Shown here in pieces: positions 40,450 through 50,590 of a stretch of 64,000 nucleotides of DNA. The first letter of the stretch is position 1, and every line of letters begins with the position of its first letter. The notes under the pieces were generated by a model. It made no database searches. It had not been told where the DNA came from and saw only the letters and a program-made list of their open reading frames with translations. Source of the stretch: Nitrosomonas sp. (GTDB lineage Bacteria; Pseudomonadota; Gammaproteobacteria; Burkholderiales; Nitrosomonadaceae); the NCBI GenBank assembly GCA_016703745.1, contig JADJBK010000006.1:1240001-1304000 (forward strand), read 5' to 3'. A program made the position numbers and the translations under genes.

Positions 40450-41247
40450 ATGCTTCGTAAAGCTATTATTCTCAGTGCAGGACAGGGCAGACGCCTATTA
40501 CCATTGACAGAAAGTACCCCCAAATGCCTGCTATCGGTATCGGGAAAACCCGTAGTCGCATGGCAGGTTGATGCCCTGCTTGCGGCTGGGTTTGATGAGA
40601 TTGTAGTAGTGAGTGGCTTTCAGATCGACCAAGTTGAGAGGCTCTTGTCTGAGCGGTATCAGGATATTCCGGGCGTGAAAGCAAAATTTAATCCTTTTTA
40701 CGAAGTAGCGGATAATCTTGCCAGCTGCTGGATAGCCCGTGAGGAAATGAACACCGATTTTTTACTCCTGAATGGAGATACATTAATCGACAGCGCCTTA
40801 CTGGCTGGTGTATTGAATAACGAGGCATCACCCATTACACTTTGCATTGATTTCAAGGAAGAATTTGACGAAGATGATATGAAAGTCCAGCTTGATACCC
40901 AAGGGGGGGTCAGGCAGGTCAGCAAAAAACTATCCGCACCTGAAACTGATGCGGAATCAATTGGGATGATTTGTTTTCGCGGGGAAGGCGCTCGAGTCTT
41001 CCGCACAACAATTGAGCAAGCGTTGCGCGACCCAGCCAATCTCAGATCGTGGTATCTGGCAATTATAGACCAGCTAGCCAAAACAGGCATAGTCGGCAGT
41101 CATTCAGTGGCAGGCTGTCGCTGGTGTGAAATTGATTATTTGCACGATCTACAGAAAGCAAGAAAATATTTTCCGACTGAAAAACAATCTTCGGAAGGAC
41201 ATGATGCTTTGGATCCTGATATGCGTCATCAAGCGGCCCCGTTATGA
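40450..41247 (+). CDS. Nucleotidyltransferase (LicC/GlmU-N-type NTP transferase)
   Basis: A 265-residue protein of the sugar-phosphate/choline-phosphate nucleotidyltransferase superfamily. The nucleotide-binding start is AIILSAGQGRRLLPLTESTPKCLL, with the product-binding segment NPFYEVADNLASCWIAREEM and metal Asp in LLLNGDTLID. CRWCEIDYLHDLQKA near the C-terminus also fits the LicC-like branch (CTP:phosphocholine cytidylyltransferase). The exact substrate is not clear. It starts 9 bp after the cysteine desulfurase and leads a tight same-strand cluster with a HIT protein, a desaturase and a PGM-like protein. Confidence 0.8.
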   Translation: MLRKAIILSAGQGRRLLPLTESTPKCLLSVSGKPVVAWQVDALLAAGFDEIVVVSGFQIDQVERLLSERYQDIPGVKAKFNPFYEVADNLASCWIAREEMNTDFLLLNGDTLIDSALLAGVLNNEASPITLCIDFKEEFDEDDMKVQLDTQGGVRQVSKKLSAPETDAESIGMICFRGEGARVFRTTIEQALRDPANLRSWYLAIIDQLAKTGIVGSHSVAGCRWCEIDYLHDLQKARKYFPTEKQSSEGHDALDPDMRHQAAPL

Positions 41248-41266
41248 GATTGAGCGGTTTGTATAT

Positions 41267-41704
41267 ATGAAAACTCTTAATACCACCATGCAGAAATTCG
41301 GCGCACCGGATAGCATTATCCAACAGTTTTCATACTGGAGCGTATTGCTGCGCCCAGCGCAGACAACACTGGGCGCATTGGTATTGATCGCGCACGAGCC
41401 TGTTCAGACTTTCTCGGCACTAAGCGCCACAAGTTTTGCAGAATTGCAACTTGTAACAGGTCAAATCGAATCAGCGCTGAAAAAGGCATTTCAGTACGAC
41501 AAACTTAATTACCTTATGTTAATGATGATTGACCCTGACGTACACTTTCATGTTATTCCCCGTTACGCACAAAACCAGCAATTCAACGGGTTGGTATTTG
41601 TTGATACCGGCTGGCCAGGGCAACCAACACTTGATAGGATCAATCCAACTGACGCCGCTACCAATCAACTGCTCAGGGAAAGACTCCTGTCCTGCTGGGG
41701 ATGA
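41267..41704 (+). CDS. HIT-family nucleotide hydrolase/transferase-like protein
   Basis: A 145-residue protein with the histidine-triad fold. The triad appears as DPDVHFHVIPRY, an HxHxx form with the family's VHFHVIPRY pattern. The N-terminal part has the strand-rich region YWSVLLRPAQTTLGALVLIAHEPVQTFSAL, and the middle has the helix AELQLVTGQIESALKKAF. The frame extends to 41126, but that overlaps the nucleotidyltransferase gene; ATG 41267 lies 19 bp after its stop. HIT proteins often hydrolyse or transfer nucleotide monophosphates, which would fit next to an NTP transferase. Confidence 0.8.
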   Translation: MKTLNTTMQKFGAPDSIIQQFSYWSVLLRPAQTTLGALVLIAHEPVQTFSALSATSFAELQLVTGQIESALKKAFQYDKLNYLMLMMIDPDVHFHVIPRYAQNQQFNGLVFVDTGWPGQPTLDRINPTDAATNQLLRERLLSCWG

Positions 41705-41714
41705 CCTATAAGCC

Positions 41715-42779
41715 ATGACCGACCCTAACTTACTACCTGGTTTCCCTCTATATGAAGCGCGCGCACTGGTGCGTGATCTGATGAAACCCAATCCATTCAT
41801 CTACTGGTCAGATTTTTTATTAAATAATATTACAGGCTGGATAGCGCTCGTCACAGCATTGCAGTCACCCACGTGGTCAATCTGGCAGATCGGAGCTTTT
41901 CTCATCGCGGTATTTGCTTTCTATCGTGCCGCTATTTTTGTGCATGAGCTTACTCATCTCGAACGAGGTACGTTCCGGTTCTTTCGGCTGGTATGGAATC
42001 TTACCTGTGGAATACCTTTCATGATTCCGTCGTTTACTTATGATGGCGTCCACTATGAGCATCATAAACCAGGAGTCTATGGCACCAGCAAAGATGGGGA
42101 GTATCTGCCCTTTGCCACACAACGCCCACTAATGATGGTTGGTTATGTATGGCTGTCCTTGCTGCTACCCTTGTTACTGGTAATACGTTTTTTAGTACTA
42201 ACACCCATATCGTATATGAGTCCGGCAATTCGCAAAATTGTCTGGGAACGCGCATCTTCACTAACCATCAACCCCGCTTATCAGCGCGGTCAAGACACGG
42301 TTCGTAACGATCAGAATTGGCGCTTGCAGGAATTCGCAACCTTTCTGTTTGCTGTTACCGTCATCACCAGTGTATTGCTGGGTTTTTTACCCTATCAGCT
42401 ACTGGTGCTTTGGTACGCAATTGCTGCCATGGTTTTCATTTTTAACTCCCTTCGTACACTCGCCGCTCATGCCTATCGACATAATGATGATCTCCCTCTA
42501 ACCCTGGTTGAACAATACAAAGATTCCATCAACGTGCCCGGAGGTTGGTTAACTGCGCTATGGGCACCGGTAGGATTACGCTATCACGCTACTCACCATC
42601 TTTTCATGAGCATGCCTTACCATAATCTGGGTGAAGCACAAAGACGCTTATCCCAGGCATTCCAGGACAACCCGGAGATTCAGCAAACCAGTCGTCGTGG
42701 TTTGTGGAGCGCTCTTGGCCATATTTGGCAGGAAGCTTCACGCTCGTCGCTCAACAAGAAAACCGTCAAGCAGGAATAA
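41715..42779 (+). CDS. Membrane fatty-acid desaturase-type di-iron protein
   Basis: A 354-residue protein with several hydrophobic helices and the three histidine clusters of membrane desaturases/hydroxylases: HELTHLERG (HxxxH) near residue 77, HYEHHKPG (HxxHH) near residue 113, and YHATHHLFMSMPYHNLG (HxxHH) near residue 295. These bind the di-iron centre. It could desaturate or hydroxylate a lipid acyl chain. It starts 10 bp after the HIT gene and ends 7 bp before the PGM-like gene. The clustering suggests a role in building a modified lipid or lipid headgroup, which is inference. Confidence 0.85.
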   Translation: MTDPNLLPGFPLYEARALVRDLMKPNPFIYWSDFLLNNITGWIALVTALQSPTWSIWQIGAFLIAVFAFYRAAIFVHELTHLERGTFRFFRLVWNLTCGIPFMIPSFTYDGVHYEHHKPGVYGTSKDGEYLPFATQRPLMMVGYVWLSLLLPLLLVIRFLVLTPISYMSPAIRKIVWERASSLTINPAYQRGQDTVRNDQNWRLQEFATFLFAVTVITSVLLGFLPYQLLVLWYAIAAMVFIFNSLRTLAAHAYRHNDDLPLTLVEQYKDSINVPGGWLTALWAPVGLRYHATHHLFMSMPYHNLGEAQRRLSQAFQDNPEIQQTSRRGLWSALGHIWQEASRSSLNKKTVKQE

Positions 42780-42786
42780 CATCGAG

Positions 42787-43521
42787 ATGCCAGGAAATCA
42801 GGTCTTAACTCGCCTGGTGCTGTTGCGTCATGGTCAGAGTATCTGGAATCATGAAGGGCGTTTCACAGGCTGGAGCGATGTTGCCCTCAGCGCGCGCGGA
42901 GAAACCGAAGCCAAACAGGCGGGGAACATCCTCAAACAATGCGGGTTTACTTTTGATGCTTGTTTTACTTCAGAACTCAAACGCGCACAACACACCCTGG
43001 CACTGATTCAGTCTGTTATGCAGCTTGATCAACTCAAGATTTACCAGGATTGGCGACTGAATGAACGCCATTACGGAGCACTGGAAGGTTTGCGCCGTCT
43101 TGAAGCTGTCAGGAAATTTGGTATCTGGCCAATTCTGGACTGCCAGCTACGTTCTCACGCCACGCCACCTTTGCTGGCAGCGGGAGACCCACGCGCGCCA
43201 GCTAATCAGGCACGCTATGCATCTATAGAGCACACATCCTTACCGCTGGCTGAAAGCCTGCTTCAGACCTTGAACAGAGTACAGCCCTTGTGGCAGGACA
43301 TCATTCTCCCAGAAATACGTCAGGGTAAACAACTGCTCATCGTTTCTCACAAAAATTTACTAAAGACACTAGCGATGCAACTGGAAGAACTGACGTCCTG
43401 GCAGGCAATACGACTTCATATCGCGACAGGAAAACCGCTATGCTACGACCTCAACAATCAGTTAAAGCCCATTCGGCGTTATTATTTGACTACACCAGAT
43501 AACCAGTCATTCCGTACATAA
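42787..43521 (+). CDS. 2,3-bisphosphoglycerate-dependent phosphoglycerate mutase-like phosphatase
   Basis: A 244-residue histidine-phosphatase-superfamily protein. The phospho-His motif is LVLLRHGQSIWNHEGRFTGWSDV, with substrate residues in ELKRAQHTL and NERHYGALEGL, all close to dPGM. The second catalytic His is in LIVSHKNLLKTL, where true GpmA has an AHGNSLR form. The insertion RKFGIWPILDCQL in the middle is also unusual. It may therefore be a mutase variant or a phosphatase acting on another metabolite. The frame starts at 42631 inside the desaturase gene; ATG 42787 follows it by 7 bp. Confidence 0.8.
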   Translation: MPGNQVLTRLVLLRHGQSIWNHEGRFTGWSDVALSARGETEAKQAGNILKQCGFTFDACFTSELKRAQHTLALIQSVMQLDQLKIYQDWRLNERHYGALEGLRRLEAVRKFGIWPILDCQLRSHATPPLLAAGDPRAPANQARYASIEHTSLPLAESLLQTLNRVQPLWQDIILPEIRQGKQLLIVSHKNLLKTLAMQLEELTSWQAIRLHIATGKPLCYDLNNQLKPIRRYYLTTPDNQSFRT

Positions 43522-43529
43522 GAATGATG

Positions 43530-43886
43530 TCACAGTGGCAACGAAACCCTTTTACGGGTCCAATTATAAAGATTCAACCGCAACTCGGTCACCAGCGCGG
43601 GGTGGCCATGCAGGTAAATCAGAATCCGCTGAATACATCGCACATCCTTACCTGCTGGCAGATAATCAGTAATTTTTTCCTGATTTACCTCAGGATAACT
43701 AGCGAACTCCAGTTTCGCATTCCCATGATCATCAGTGCCAAACATACCAAAATCCACTTCTTCATCACTAAATTCAACCGTTAAACGATAAACCTTATTC
43801 GCTTCGCCATTGCTAATATCAATTTCAAGTATCTGATACGGCGATCCATCGTTAAAACCGTAATCAAATTTTATTTTTCCTTTCAT
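43530..43886 (-). CDS. Conserved-looking hypothetical protein
   Basis: A 118-residue acidic cytoplasmic protein (MKGKIKFDYGFNDGSPYQILEIDISNG...). It has no signal peptide, no membrane helix and no enzyme motif that I recognise. Its beta-rich pattern (VYRLTVEFSDEEVDFGMFG) suggests a small folded domain. The frame is also open to ATGs at 43928 and 43922, but the ATG at 43886 is preferred as the start of the conserved-looking part. It converges with the PGM-like gene, 8 bp between the ends. No function is proposed. Confidence 0.5.
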   Translation of the reverse strand: MKGKIKFDYGFNDGSPYQILEIDISNGEANKVYRLTVEFSDEEVDFGMFGTDDHGNAKLEFASYPEVNQEKITDYLPAGKDVRCIQRILIYLHGHPALVTELRLNLYNWTRKRVSLPL

Positions 43887-43928
43887 ATCTGCTTGTCTCT
43901 GGTACCCGAGTTTGAGATACATACGCAA

Positions 43929-44300
43929 GGAAGTAAAACGGCAAATTGACGAAAAAATTAACCCAATAACGCAATCTATTATTTTTACAAACTATTTCTT
44001 TAAATCTAAGGAAATAGGACTATTCTCCCCCACTTTTTCGATCTATACCCTACCGGGGTCAGCAATATACTGTTTTTGCGTATTTAGTATTACTGTACGG
44101 TAGTTTTTAACCACCCATCAGCAAAAGCTTTGAGGCTACCGTCTTTGGGTAATTGCTTCCAAGTGCAGATTCTGTCGGAATATTTTTTGTGCTGTACAGC
44201 CTCTCTACTGGATACCCTTTACTTTTGTAACCGCTCGATAAATCCAGCGTCAGGAACTGACGATTATAAGTAGCATCTACGGCCAAACAAGGAGTACACG
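43929..44300. other. Intergenic region without recognisable gene
   Basis: This 372-bp AT-rich gap separates the minus-strand hypothetical gene from the membrane-protein gene. I see no ORF with a convincing start and no tRNA. The last 50 bp should carry the promoter of the membrane-protein gene, which has the ribosome site AGGAG at 44290-44294. Confidence 0.5.
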
Positions 44301-45386
44301 ATGGGCAACGGAACTATCGTTGCATGCTTCAGTTCATTCAGTCTCGGCATGATGATCATCTTTGATCGCCTGATGATCGCGGATTGTTACAGGAACAAAC
44401 CCGATCAAGCCTGGCTGGTCTCTGCATCATCAGGTTTCCTGTTAGGGACACTTGCCACTGGTGCTACCTGGCTGCTATACACCGCCTTCTCGCTAACTAC
44501 ACTTGCCGATCTTTTCAACAGCATGGTAGATCTCTTTTATCCCTATGGGATAGTAATGGTGGTGTGTGGCGCACTTTGTGTCCAGGTGACCTGTCATTAC
44601 TTTCGTCTATTTATTCCCCAGGAAGGTGGAAAAATAAATGAAACCGCCATCGCCATGTGGCTGGCGACCACTCCTATATGGATATTCCTTGCACTGGTCA
44701 TGATCCACTTGCTTGACCTTGATTTCTGGCTTCTCGGAAAACCGGAAGACGTCAATCTGACCAAGGAATTTGCCATCGTAGTTACCCTGTCAGTAGGATC
44801 CCTTATCTGGTTTGAGTCCGGTGATATGAAACAATCGACGCCACTCCTGGTTTCGTTGAAACGTAACACAGAAATTTTCAAGATGTTGTCGGCAATTGTT
44901 GCCTATACCGTCATCCTATCGTCAATATTACGTAATGAAGAAGTGATGACAACCAAAGAAGTGCTAGCTCTCCAGCCGTGCTTCTGGGCCGGATTCATTG
45001 CAGGAGTGCGTGTTCTGCTAAAAAAAGAGAATCGGGTCGATTTTTGTCATAACTGGGGTCGAATGAAGAAGTTTTTGATTCCAACCATCGTTGCGGAAAT
45101 TATCGGTATGACCGTTTATTATTTTGAATTTTTTGCACTGAGCAAGGCTGATCCCACTCTCGTGAATCTAATTACCGGCGCTCATATCATTCTTGTCTTT
45201 ATTTTTATTGCTTTCTTGGCAAAAGTCCGGCAACACATGGAACAAAACAATATACATCGCCTCTGGTGTCTCGGTCTGCGATTAACAAGTAAAAAACTAC
45301 CGGAAACCAACATTACCCCACGCAAACTATTGTGGTTTGTAGTTACATTACTCTCTCTCTCTTGCGCCACCCTGTTGGCTGTTTGA
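44301..45386 (+). CDS. Multi-spanning inner-membrane protein, possibly EamA-like
   Basis: A 361-residue protein with about ten hydrophobic segments, the first at residues 5-22. Loops have few charged residues and both halves have five spans, which suggests a DMT/EamA-type transporter, but I find no diagnostic EamA motif. The final half includes FFALSKADPTLVNLITGAHIILVFIFIAFLAK, which resembles the helix 9-10 hairpin of that fold. It has an AGGAG ribosome site and stands alone, with a 284-bp gap before the next gene. Substrate unknown. Confidence 0.6.
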   Translation: MGNGTIVACFSSFSLGMMIIFDRLMIADCYRNKPDQAWLVSASSGFLLGTLATGATWLLYTAFSLTTLADLFNSMVDLFYPYGIVMVVCGALCVQVTCHYFRLFIPQEGGKINETAIAMWLATTPIWIFLALVMIHLLDLDFWLLGKPEDVNLTKEFAIVVTLSVGSLIWFESGDMKQSTPLLVSLKRNTEIFKMLSAIVAYTVILSSILRNEEVMTTKEVLALQPCFWAGFIAGVRVLLKKENRVDFCHNWGRMKKFLIPTIVAEIIGMTVYYFEFFALSKADPTLVNLITGAHIILVFIFIAFLAKVRQHMEQNNIHRLWCLGLRLTSKKLPETNITPRKLLWFVVTLLSLSCATLLAV

Positions 45387-45670
45387 ACATGTAACGGTTA
45401 ATACCACAGCAACAACCCCCATGAGTCGCGAAGAAATGTGAGCTCTCCTGTGTGGCAAAAATATAGAGTTACATTAGTCCTGAGATTGCCCGTCTGTCAC
45501 TACCTGACTGGACAACCCTGATATATTGAACACCCCCCCAGAAATAAAGCACATTCAATCCTCACAATATGTCATTTCTGCTAACAGCTTTGCTCGTGAG
45601 TCTTGAGTAGTATGCAAATTTAGTGCTACATTGCCACAAGTGGTTCTTTGTTTCTACTGGAGAAAATTTT

Positions 45671-46861
45671 ATGAACTGGTCTGAGCTGTACTGGCACCGC
45701 ATCACACCGCTCCACTTGCTGCTGTGGCCGGCCAGCCTGCTCTATATAGTATTTCAGACAATCCGCCGCTATTTATACCGGCGAGCTATATTGACCGCCG
45801 TTAAGATTACGGTACCGGTTATCGTGATTGATAGTATCACTGCTAACAATACCGAAAAATCACCTATCCTGATCTGGGTAATCAATCTACTGAAAAGCTA
45901 CGGTCTACGTCCTGCCATTATTGGTCGTGGTTATCCCGATAATTATCATCGGCCAATGGCAGTTACAAACGCGGGCAATGCCAGGTTGACTGGAGACGAG
46001 TCGCTACTGCTTTCCAATATGCTTCACCAATCCTGTCCAATATGGATTGGTTACGACCGTATCGAAGTAGCAAAAGCGCTGCTACAGACGCACCCAGAAT
46101 GCAACGTTTTGGTATGTAATGACGGTTTGCAGGATTTACGCCTGCATCGTGATACCGAAGTTATTGTAGTCAACACTAATCATGTCAATTTCGGTAACGG
46201 CTTGATTATGCCAGCAGGTCCTCTACGCGACAGACTGTCCCGTCTGAAAAATGCAGATGCAGTGTTAACAGCGGAAAGCAGACAGCAAGTTCCTGATGTG
46301 GGTAGACGGGCCAGAGTATTCCGGTTTGATCTGCAGGAACAAAAATATGTCAACCTAATGCAGCCAATATTGGCTGCCAATATAAACGAATTAAATGAAA
46401 AGCGTATTTACGCCATAGCGACTGAAACGAATGCTCAGCGTTTTGTGGATAACTTGAAGTTCCTGAAAGCAGCTCTGACCATAAAAACCTTTCCTGCCGA
46501 GCACAAATTCACTCAAAAAGATTTTGAGCTCGATAATGTACAAATGATTCTAATGCCATGGGAGGATGCAGTAAAATGCCTGGGTATCAACGATGCGAGA
46601 ATCTGGTACCCTTGGCAGGAATGCCAGATAGAACCCGGTTTGCGAGAAGTCATTTTACAGAGATTAAGAGAAAAATTTATGGATCCTAAACTGCTGGATA
46701 TTCTTGTTTGTCCGCTCTGCAAAGGGCCGCTTATTTACAAGAAAGATAACCAGGAATTAATCTGCAAACCCGATCGTCTGGCTTATTCTATTCGGGACGG
46801 CATTCCCGTTATGCTCGAAGATGAAGCAAGAGCGATACCACCAGAAGAAGACATTAAATAA
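45671..46861 (+). CDS. Fused LpxK-like (degenerate) and YcaR/Trm112-like protein
   Basis: A 396-residue protein. Residues 1-335 align along their length with LpxK, the lipid A 4'-kinase ([49 protein letters not shown]). Key positions are altered: the family P-loop GGxGKTP reads NNTEKSP, TDDGLQH reads CNDGLQD, and TEKDAVKC reads PWEDAVKC. Residues 337-396 are a whole YcaR (UPF0434/Trm112) domain with CPLCKGPL and [23 protein letters not shown]. There is no stop between them. YcaR could also be made separately from ATG 46679, which has AAGAG 15 bases upstream. Kinase activity is doubtful. Confidence 0.82.
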   Translation: MNWSELYWHRITPLHLLLWPASLLYIVFQTIRRYLYRRAILTAVKITVPVIVIDSITANNTEKSPILIWVINLLKSYGLRPAIIGRGYPDNYHRPMAVTNAGNARLTGDESLLLSNMLHQSCPIWIGYDRIEVAKALLQTHPECNVLVCNDGLQDLRLHRDTEVIVVNTNHVNFGNGLIMPAGPLRDRLSRLKNADAVLTAESRQQVPDVGRRARVFRFDLQEQKYVNLMQPILAANINELNEKRIYAIATETNAQRFVDNLKFLKAALTIKTFPAEHKFTQKDFELDNVQMILMPWEDAVKCLGINDARIWYPWQECQIEPGLREVILQRLREKFMDPKLLDILVCPLCKGPLIYKKDNQELICKPDRLAYSIRDGIPVMLEDEARAIPPEEDIK

Positions 46862-46868
46862 CGAGGAG

Positions 46869-47174
46869 TTATAACCTGATACCGGTTTTGTGCGTAAGCT
46901 GCACCGGAAAACAAGTTTCCTCAGAATCACATTCTTCCAAGGTAACTTCAACCTTGTATTGGCCGATAGTCTGTTCAAGTTGAGCAAGCAGGCTGCTTTT
47001 TCGGCGCAACAGATGGTTACTGACAGCCGGATCCGGACATACGAGAAGATGAATTATTTCATCACAGCACTTGAAATTTTTGTAATCACCCAATAGCCAA
47101 ACCTGAGCATTTGCGCCAAAAGCTTTCGTCACCGCCAACCGAACAATTTGAGCATAATTTTCAGTCAGTCTCAT
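46869..47174 (-). CDS. Degenerate MNT-type nucleotidyltransferase-like protein
   Basis: A roughly 101-residue protein with the pattern of small MNT-type nucleotidyltransferases (MRLTxxxxxxI, AFGANAQVWLLG, HLLVCP, RRKSSLLAQLEQTIGQYKVEVTL). In active members the sequence VWLFGSR-DDxRxGGDIDLLV provides the Gly-Ser and the two metal Asp. Here it reads VWLLGDYKNFKCCDEIIHLLV, so the Ser and both Asp are lost. It is probably catalytically dead or a relict. No HEPN toxin partner is beside it. Start 47174 (MRLTENYAQ) is chosen over the upstream ATG at 47180. Confidence 0.6.
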   Translation of the reverse strand: MRLTENYAQIVRLAVTKAFGANAQVWLLGDYKNFKCCDEIIHLLVCPDPAVSNHLLRRKSSLLAQLEQTIGQYKVEVTLEECDSEETCFPVQLTHKTGIRL

Positions 47175-47242
47175 TATCAACTGCCTCCCGTGATGTCTTG
47201 TTATTCAGGAAAATTTTCCTGTCATGCCCACCTCCGCCAGAT

Positions 47243-48157
47243 TCATTGTTCAGCAGCACTCCGAATTCCTGAATTGACAGCATGAAAGGGCATATCCAGT
47301 GGCTGGATTCCATCGCCAGATCGTCTTACTGTAGAGTGCATCTGAATAATCTTATTAAGCACTTGACTGGCTATTCGCGGGACAAGGAAGTGTGGGTAGA
47401 TTAATTTACCCTTATCCTCTGGATTCAGCCCAGCGCGTTGCGCTATCTGATCTTTCATGTGATTCAGGTCGAGACCAAGCAGAATTGCGGGTGCATCGAC
47501 GCGTGGACAAGTGCGCTGGTCACCAATTTGGTTGAATCCCAATGTACTCTTATAGAAGCGAACGTGGCGAGGATTGATTTCGATAAACGCAGCTTCAACG
47601 CCATGAAGGAAACGGGCATACAGATAAGCAATATGAAACAAAGCGGCAAAAATTTGCTTTGAGCTGGTATTGGGAGTGAAAGCAAGCTTGGATACCTCAC
47701 ATACATTTTTGCCTGCGTTACGAAAAGCATCAATTTCATTTTTATACAGCTGGTCAGCAAGCAGACCACTGTCTGAATCAATTGTCAACGTTAACGTACC
47801 CAGAAGTTGGTGATCGTTGCGGGCTTCAAAGGTGTACTGATTAGGACTATCTGAAAAAACAGAAGTACTCTCTGTCTGATAACCACGAGTGGCATACATG
47901 CGCTTGATGAGTGTGCTGGCTTTGATGCGCTGCTTGAAAGAACTGACCAGATGGATACTGAAGCCGGCGGTTTCCAGCAAGCAGTCTGTTTCAATCTTGG
48001 AGAGATGTTTATTGCTGGAATTTTCTGAAAGCCGATAGTTGAGATTCGACGGCTTTGGGTATGAAGGAAAACGATTTTTGAAGTAGGGGTTTTGATTTTG
48101 GTACGGAATTTCTTTCAGATTTAAGTTTGTGGCAGGCTTATTCGTTTCGATCTGCAT
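47243..48157 (-). CDS. FeeM-like N-acyl amino acid synthase (GNAT fold)
   Basis: A 304-residue protein. The N-terminal 60 residues are Asn/Pro-rich and of low complexity. Residues 65-230 show the FeeM/GNAT acyltransferase pattern: IKRMYATRGYQT, YTFEARNDHQLLGTLTLTIDSDSGLLADQLY, CEVSKLAFTPNTSSKQIFAALFHIAYLYARFLHGVEAAFIEINPRHVRFYKSTLGFNQIG. It would join an acyl chain to an amino acid. Similar acyltransferases are associated with PEP-CTERM/exosortase systems, and the window carries other parts of that system. The regulatory region upstream (48158-48437) separates it from an IS3 insertion. Confidence 0.75.
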   Translation of the reverse strand: MQIETNKPATNLNLKEIPYQNQNPYFKNRFPSYPKPSNLNYRLSENSSNKHLSKIETDCLLETAGFSIHLVSSFKQRIKASTLIKRMYATRGYQTESTSVFSDSPNQYTFEARNDHQLLGTLTLTIDSDSGLLADQLYKNEIDAFRNAGKNVCEVSKLAFTPNTSSKQIFAALFHIAYLYARFLHGVEAAFIEINPRHVRFYKSTLGFNQIGDQRTCPRVDAPAILLGLDLNHMKDQIAQRAGLNPEDKGKLIYPHFLVPRIASQVLNKIIQMHSTVRRSGDGIQPLDMPFHAVNSGIRSAAEQ

Positions 48158-48437
48158 AATGATTGACCCTCATGAATGTGTTCATATTGAAAATAAATTG
48201 ATATAGAAAAATAAAACTGTACTTACTGATTAAAGCACAAATCATGCCATATTTTTATTACATACAAAACAATAGGTTGTGCATTTTCAAAAAGAAGGCA
48301 CTTTCATAACTGTCGCCCGATAAGTGACAAAAACCACAGCAATTTATTAATCAATTGTTTTTAAACATATTTATGTGTCTCAAAAAAGAGACGATATTGT
48401 TTCATTTAGGTTGCGCACATTGATATCTTGTGTTAGC
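48158..48437. other. Intergenic region upstream of the FeeM-like gene
   Basis: A 280-bp AT-rich stretch between the start of the FeeM-like gene and the left end of the IS3-family element. No ORF with a convincing start is visible. It should contain the FeeM promoter on the minus strand, and it may contain part of the original upstream region of the DUF1538 operon. Confidence 0.5.
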
Positions 48438-48476
48438 TGAATCGCCCCGGTTTTTCCGGAGACTATTTACCTTGAG

Positions 48477-49374
<898 letters not shown>

Positions 49375-49378
<4 letters not shown>

Positions 49379-49695
49379 TTCGGTCGGCGGTCGAGCTCCG
49401 CCTGGGCAAAATAAGCGGATGCCTTCCGTAATATCTCGTTAGCCCGCTTTAATTCACGATTCTCCCGTTCCAATTCCTTGAGCCGCTCACGATCCGATGT
49501 CGACAACCCGCCTCGAATTCCTCGATCCGTCTCCGCTCTTCTTACCCATGCTCGCAATGTTTCCGCTGTGCAGCCAATCTTCGATGCGATCGATTTGATC
49601 GATGACCATTGCGATTCATGCTCTTTTTGCTGCTCGAATACCAACCTTACTGCTCGCTCCCGGACTTCCGGTGAATAACTAATTTGATTTTTCAT
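49375..49695 (-). CDS. IS3-family transposase OrfA
   Basis: A 106-residue DNA-binding subunit. Its helix-turn-helix is [42 protein letters not shown] leucine-zipper-like helix ([32 protein letters not shown]) mediates dimer formation with OrfB. The end overlaps the first ATG of orfB by four bases. It lies just inside the right inverted repeat. Confidence 0.92.
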
Positions 49696-49852
49696 ATACT
49701 CCTCCTCTCAAATCATTTTATCTCCGGAAAACCCGGGGCGATTCAAGCAGCTGATTTACTGGTAAAAATATCGTGCCTGATGTTCTTCTACAGCTTCATT
49801 ATTCAACCAGGTAACCGATATTTTTTAAAAAAGACAACCTCAAGAGACTATT

Positions 49853-50590
49853 TTGAAAGCCTCCATTTATGTGTTTCTGATTTCGTTATTACGCAGTGGA
49901 AGAGATTTACTGCCCATTGTTGGAGTCATCTCTTTGTTTCAATTATTTGTGCTGCAACAAGCGCCGCCTGATATTGCCAACCTGATATTTGGCAGTTTGC
50001 TGGTTGTCGTGGGGTTAACTTTGTTTATTTACGGCTTAGAAATGGGGTTGTTTCCAATTGGCGAGAGCATGGCGCATGCATTTGCCCAGAAGGGAAGTGT
50101 GCCGTGGTTGCTGGCATTTGCTTTTGCACTCGGTTTTGGTACCACAATAGCGGAGCCAGCCCTAATCGCAGTTACCGGTGAAGCTGGCGTAATGGCGGTA
50201 CGAGCGGGTTTTGTTATAGATACGCCGCAAGCAGCTGAGGACTATGCCATGGGTTTACGTTTGACGGTTGCGCTGGCAGTGGGCACCGCAGTTGTTTTAG
50301 GCGTCATTCGTATCATCAAAGGCTGGCCGATTCATCATTTTATTATCGGAGGCTATCTACTGATCATTGTGATGACCTTATTTGCACCAGTAGAAATTAT
50401 TGGTATTGCCTATGATTCTGGCGGGGTCACTACTTCTACCATTACCGTACCCCTGGTCACCGCATTGGGTGTGGGACTGGCTTCATCTATCCGTGGGCGG
50501 AATCCGATGGTGGATGGTTTTGGTATTATCGCTTTCGCATCATTAACACCCATCATTTTTGTTATGGCTTACGGGATAATTCTGTCATGA
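49853..50590 (+). CDS. DUF1538 membrane protein, first of a pair
   Basis: A 245-residue protein with about seven hydrophobic helices. The family features are [64 protein letters not shown] and [25 protein letters not shown], with [20 protein letters not shown] at the end. The repeated AEPALIAV and [13 protein letters not shown] motifs also appear in the next gene. The start is a TTG at 49853 (MKASIYV) without a strong ribosome site. The IS3 element lies only about 108 bp upstream. It overlaps the next gene by four bases. Confidence 0.85.
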   Translation: MKASIYVFLISLLRSGRDLLPIVGVISLFQLFVLQQAPPDIANLIFGSLLVVVGLTLFIYGLEMGLFPIGESMAHAFAQKGSVPWLLAFAFALGFGTTIAEPALIAVTGEAGVMAVRAGFVIDTPQAAEDYAMGLRLTVALAVGTAVVLGVIRIIKGWPIHHFIIGGYLLIIVMTLFAPVEIIGIAYDSGGVTTSTITVPLVTALGVGLASSIRGRNPMVDGFGIIAFASLTPIIFVMAYGIILS

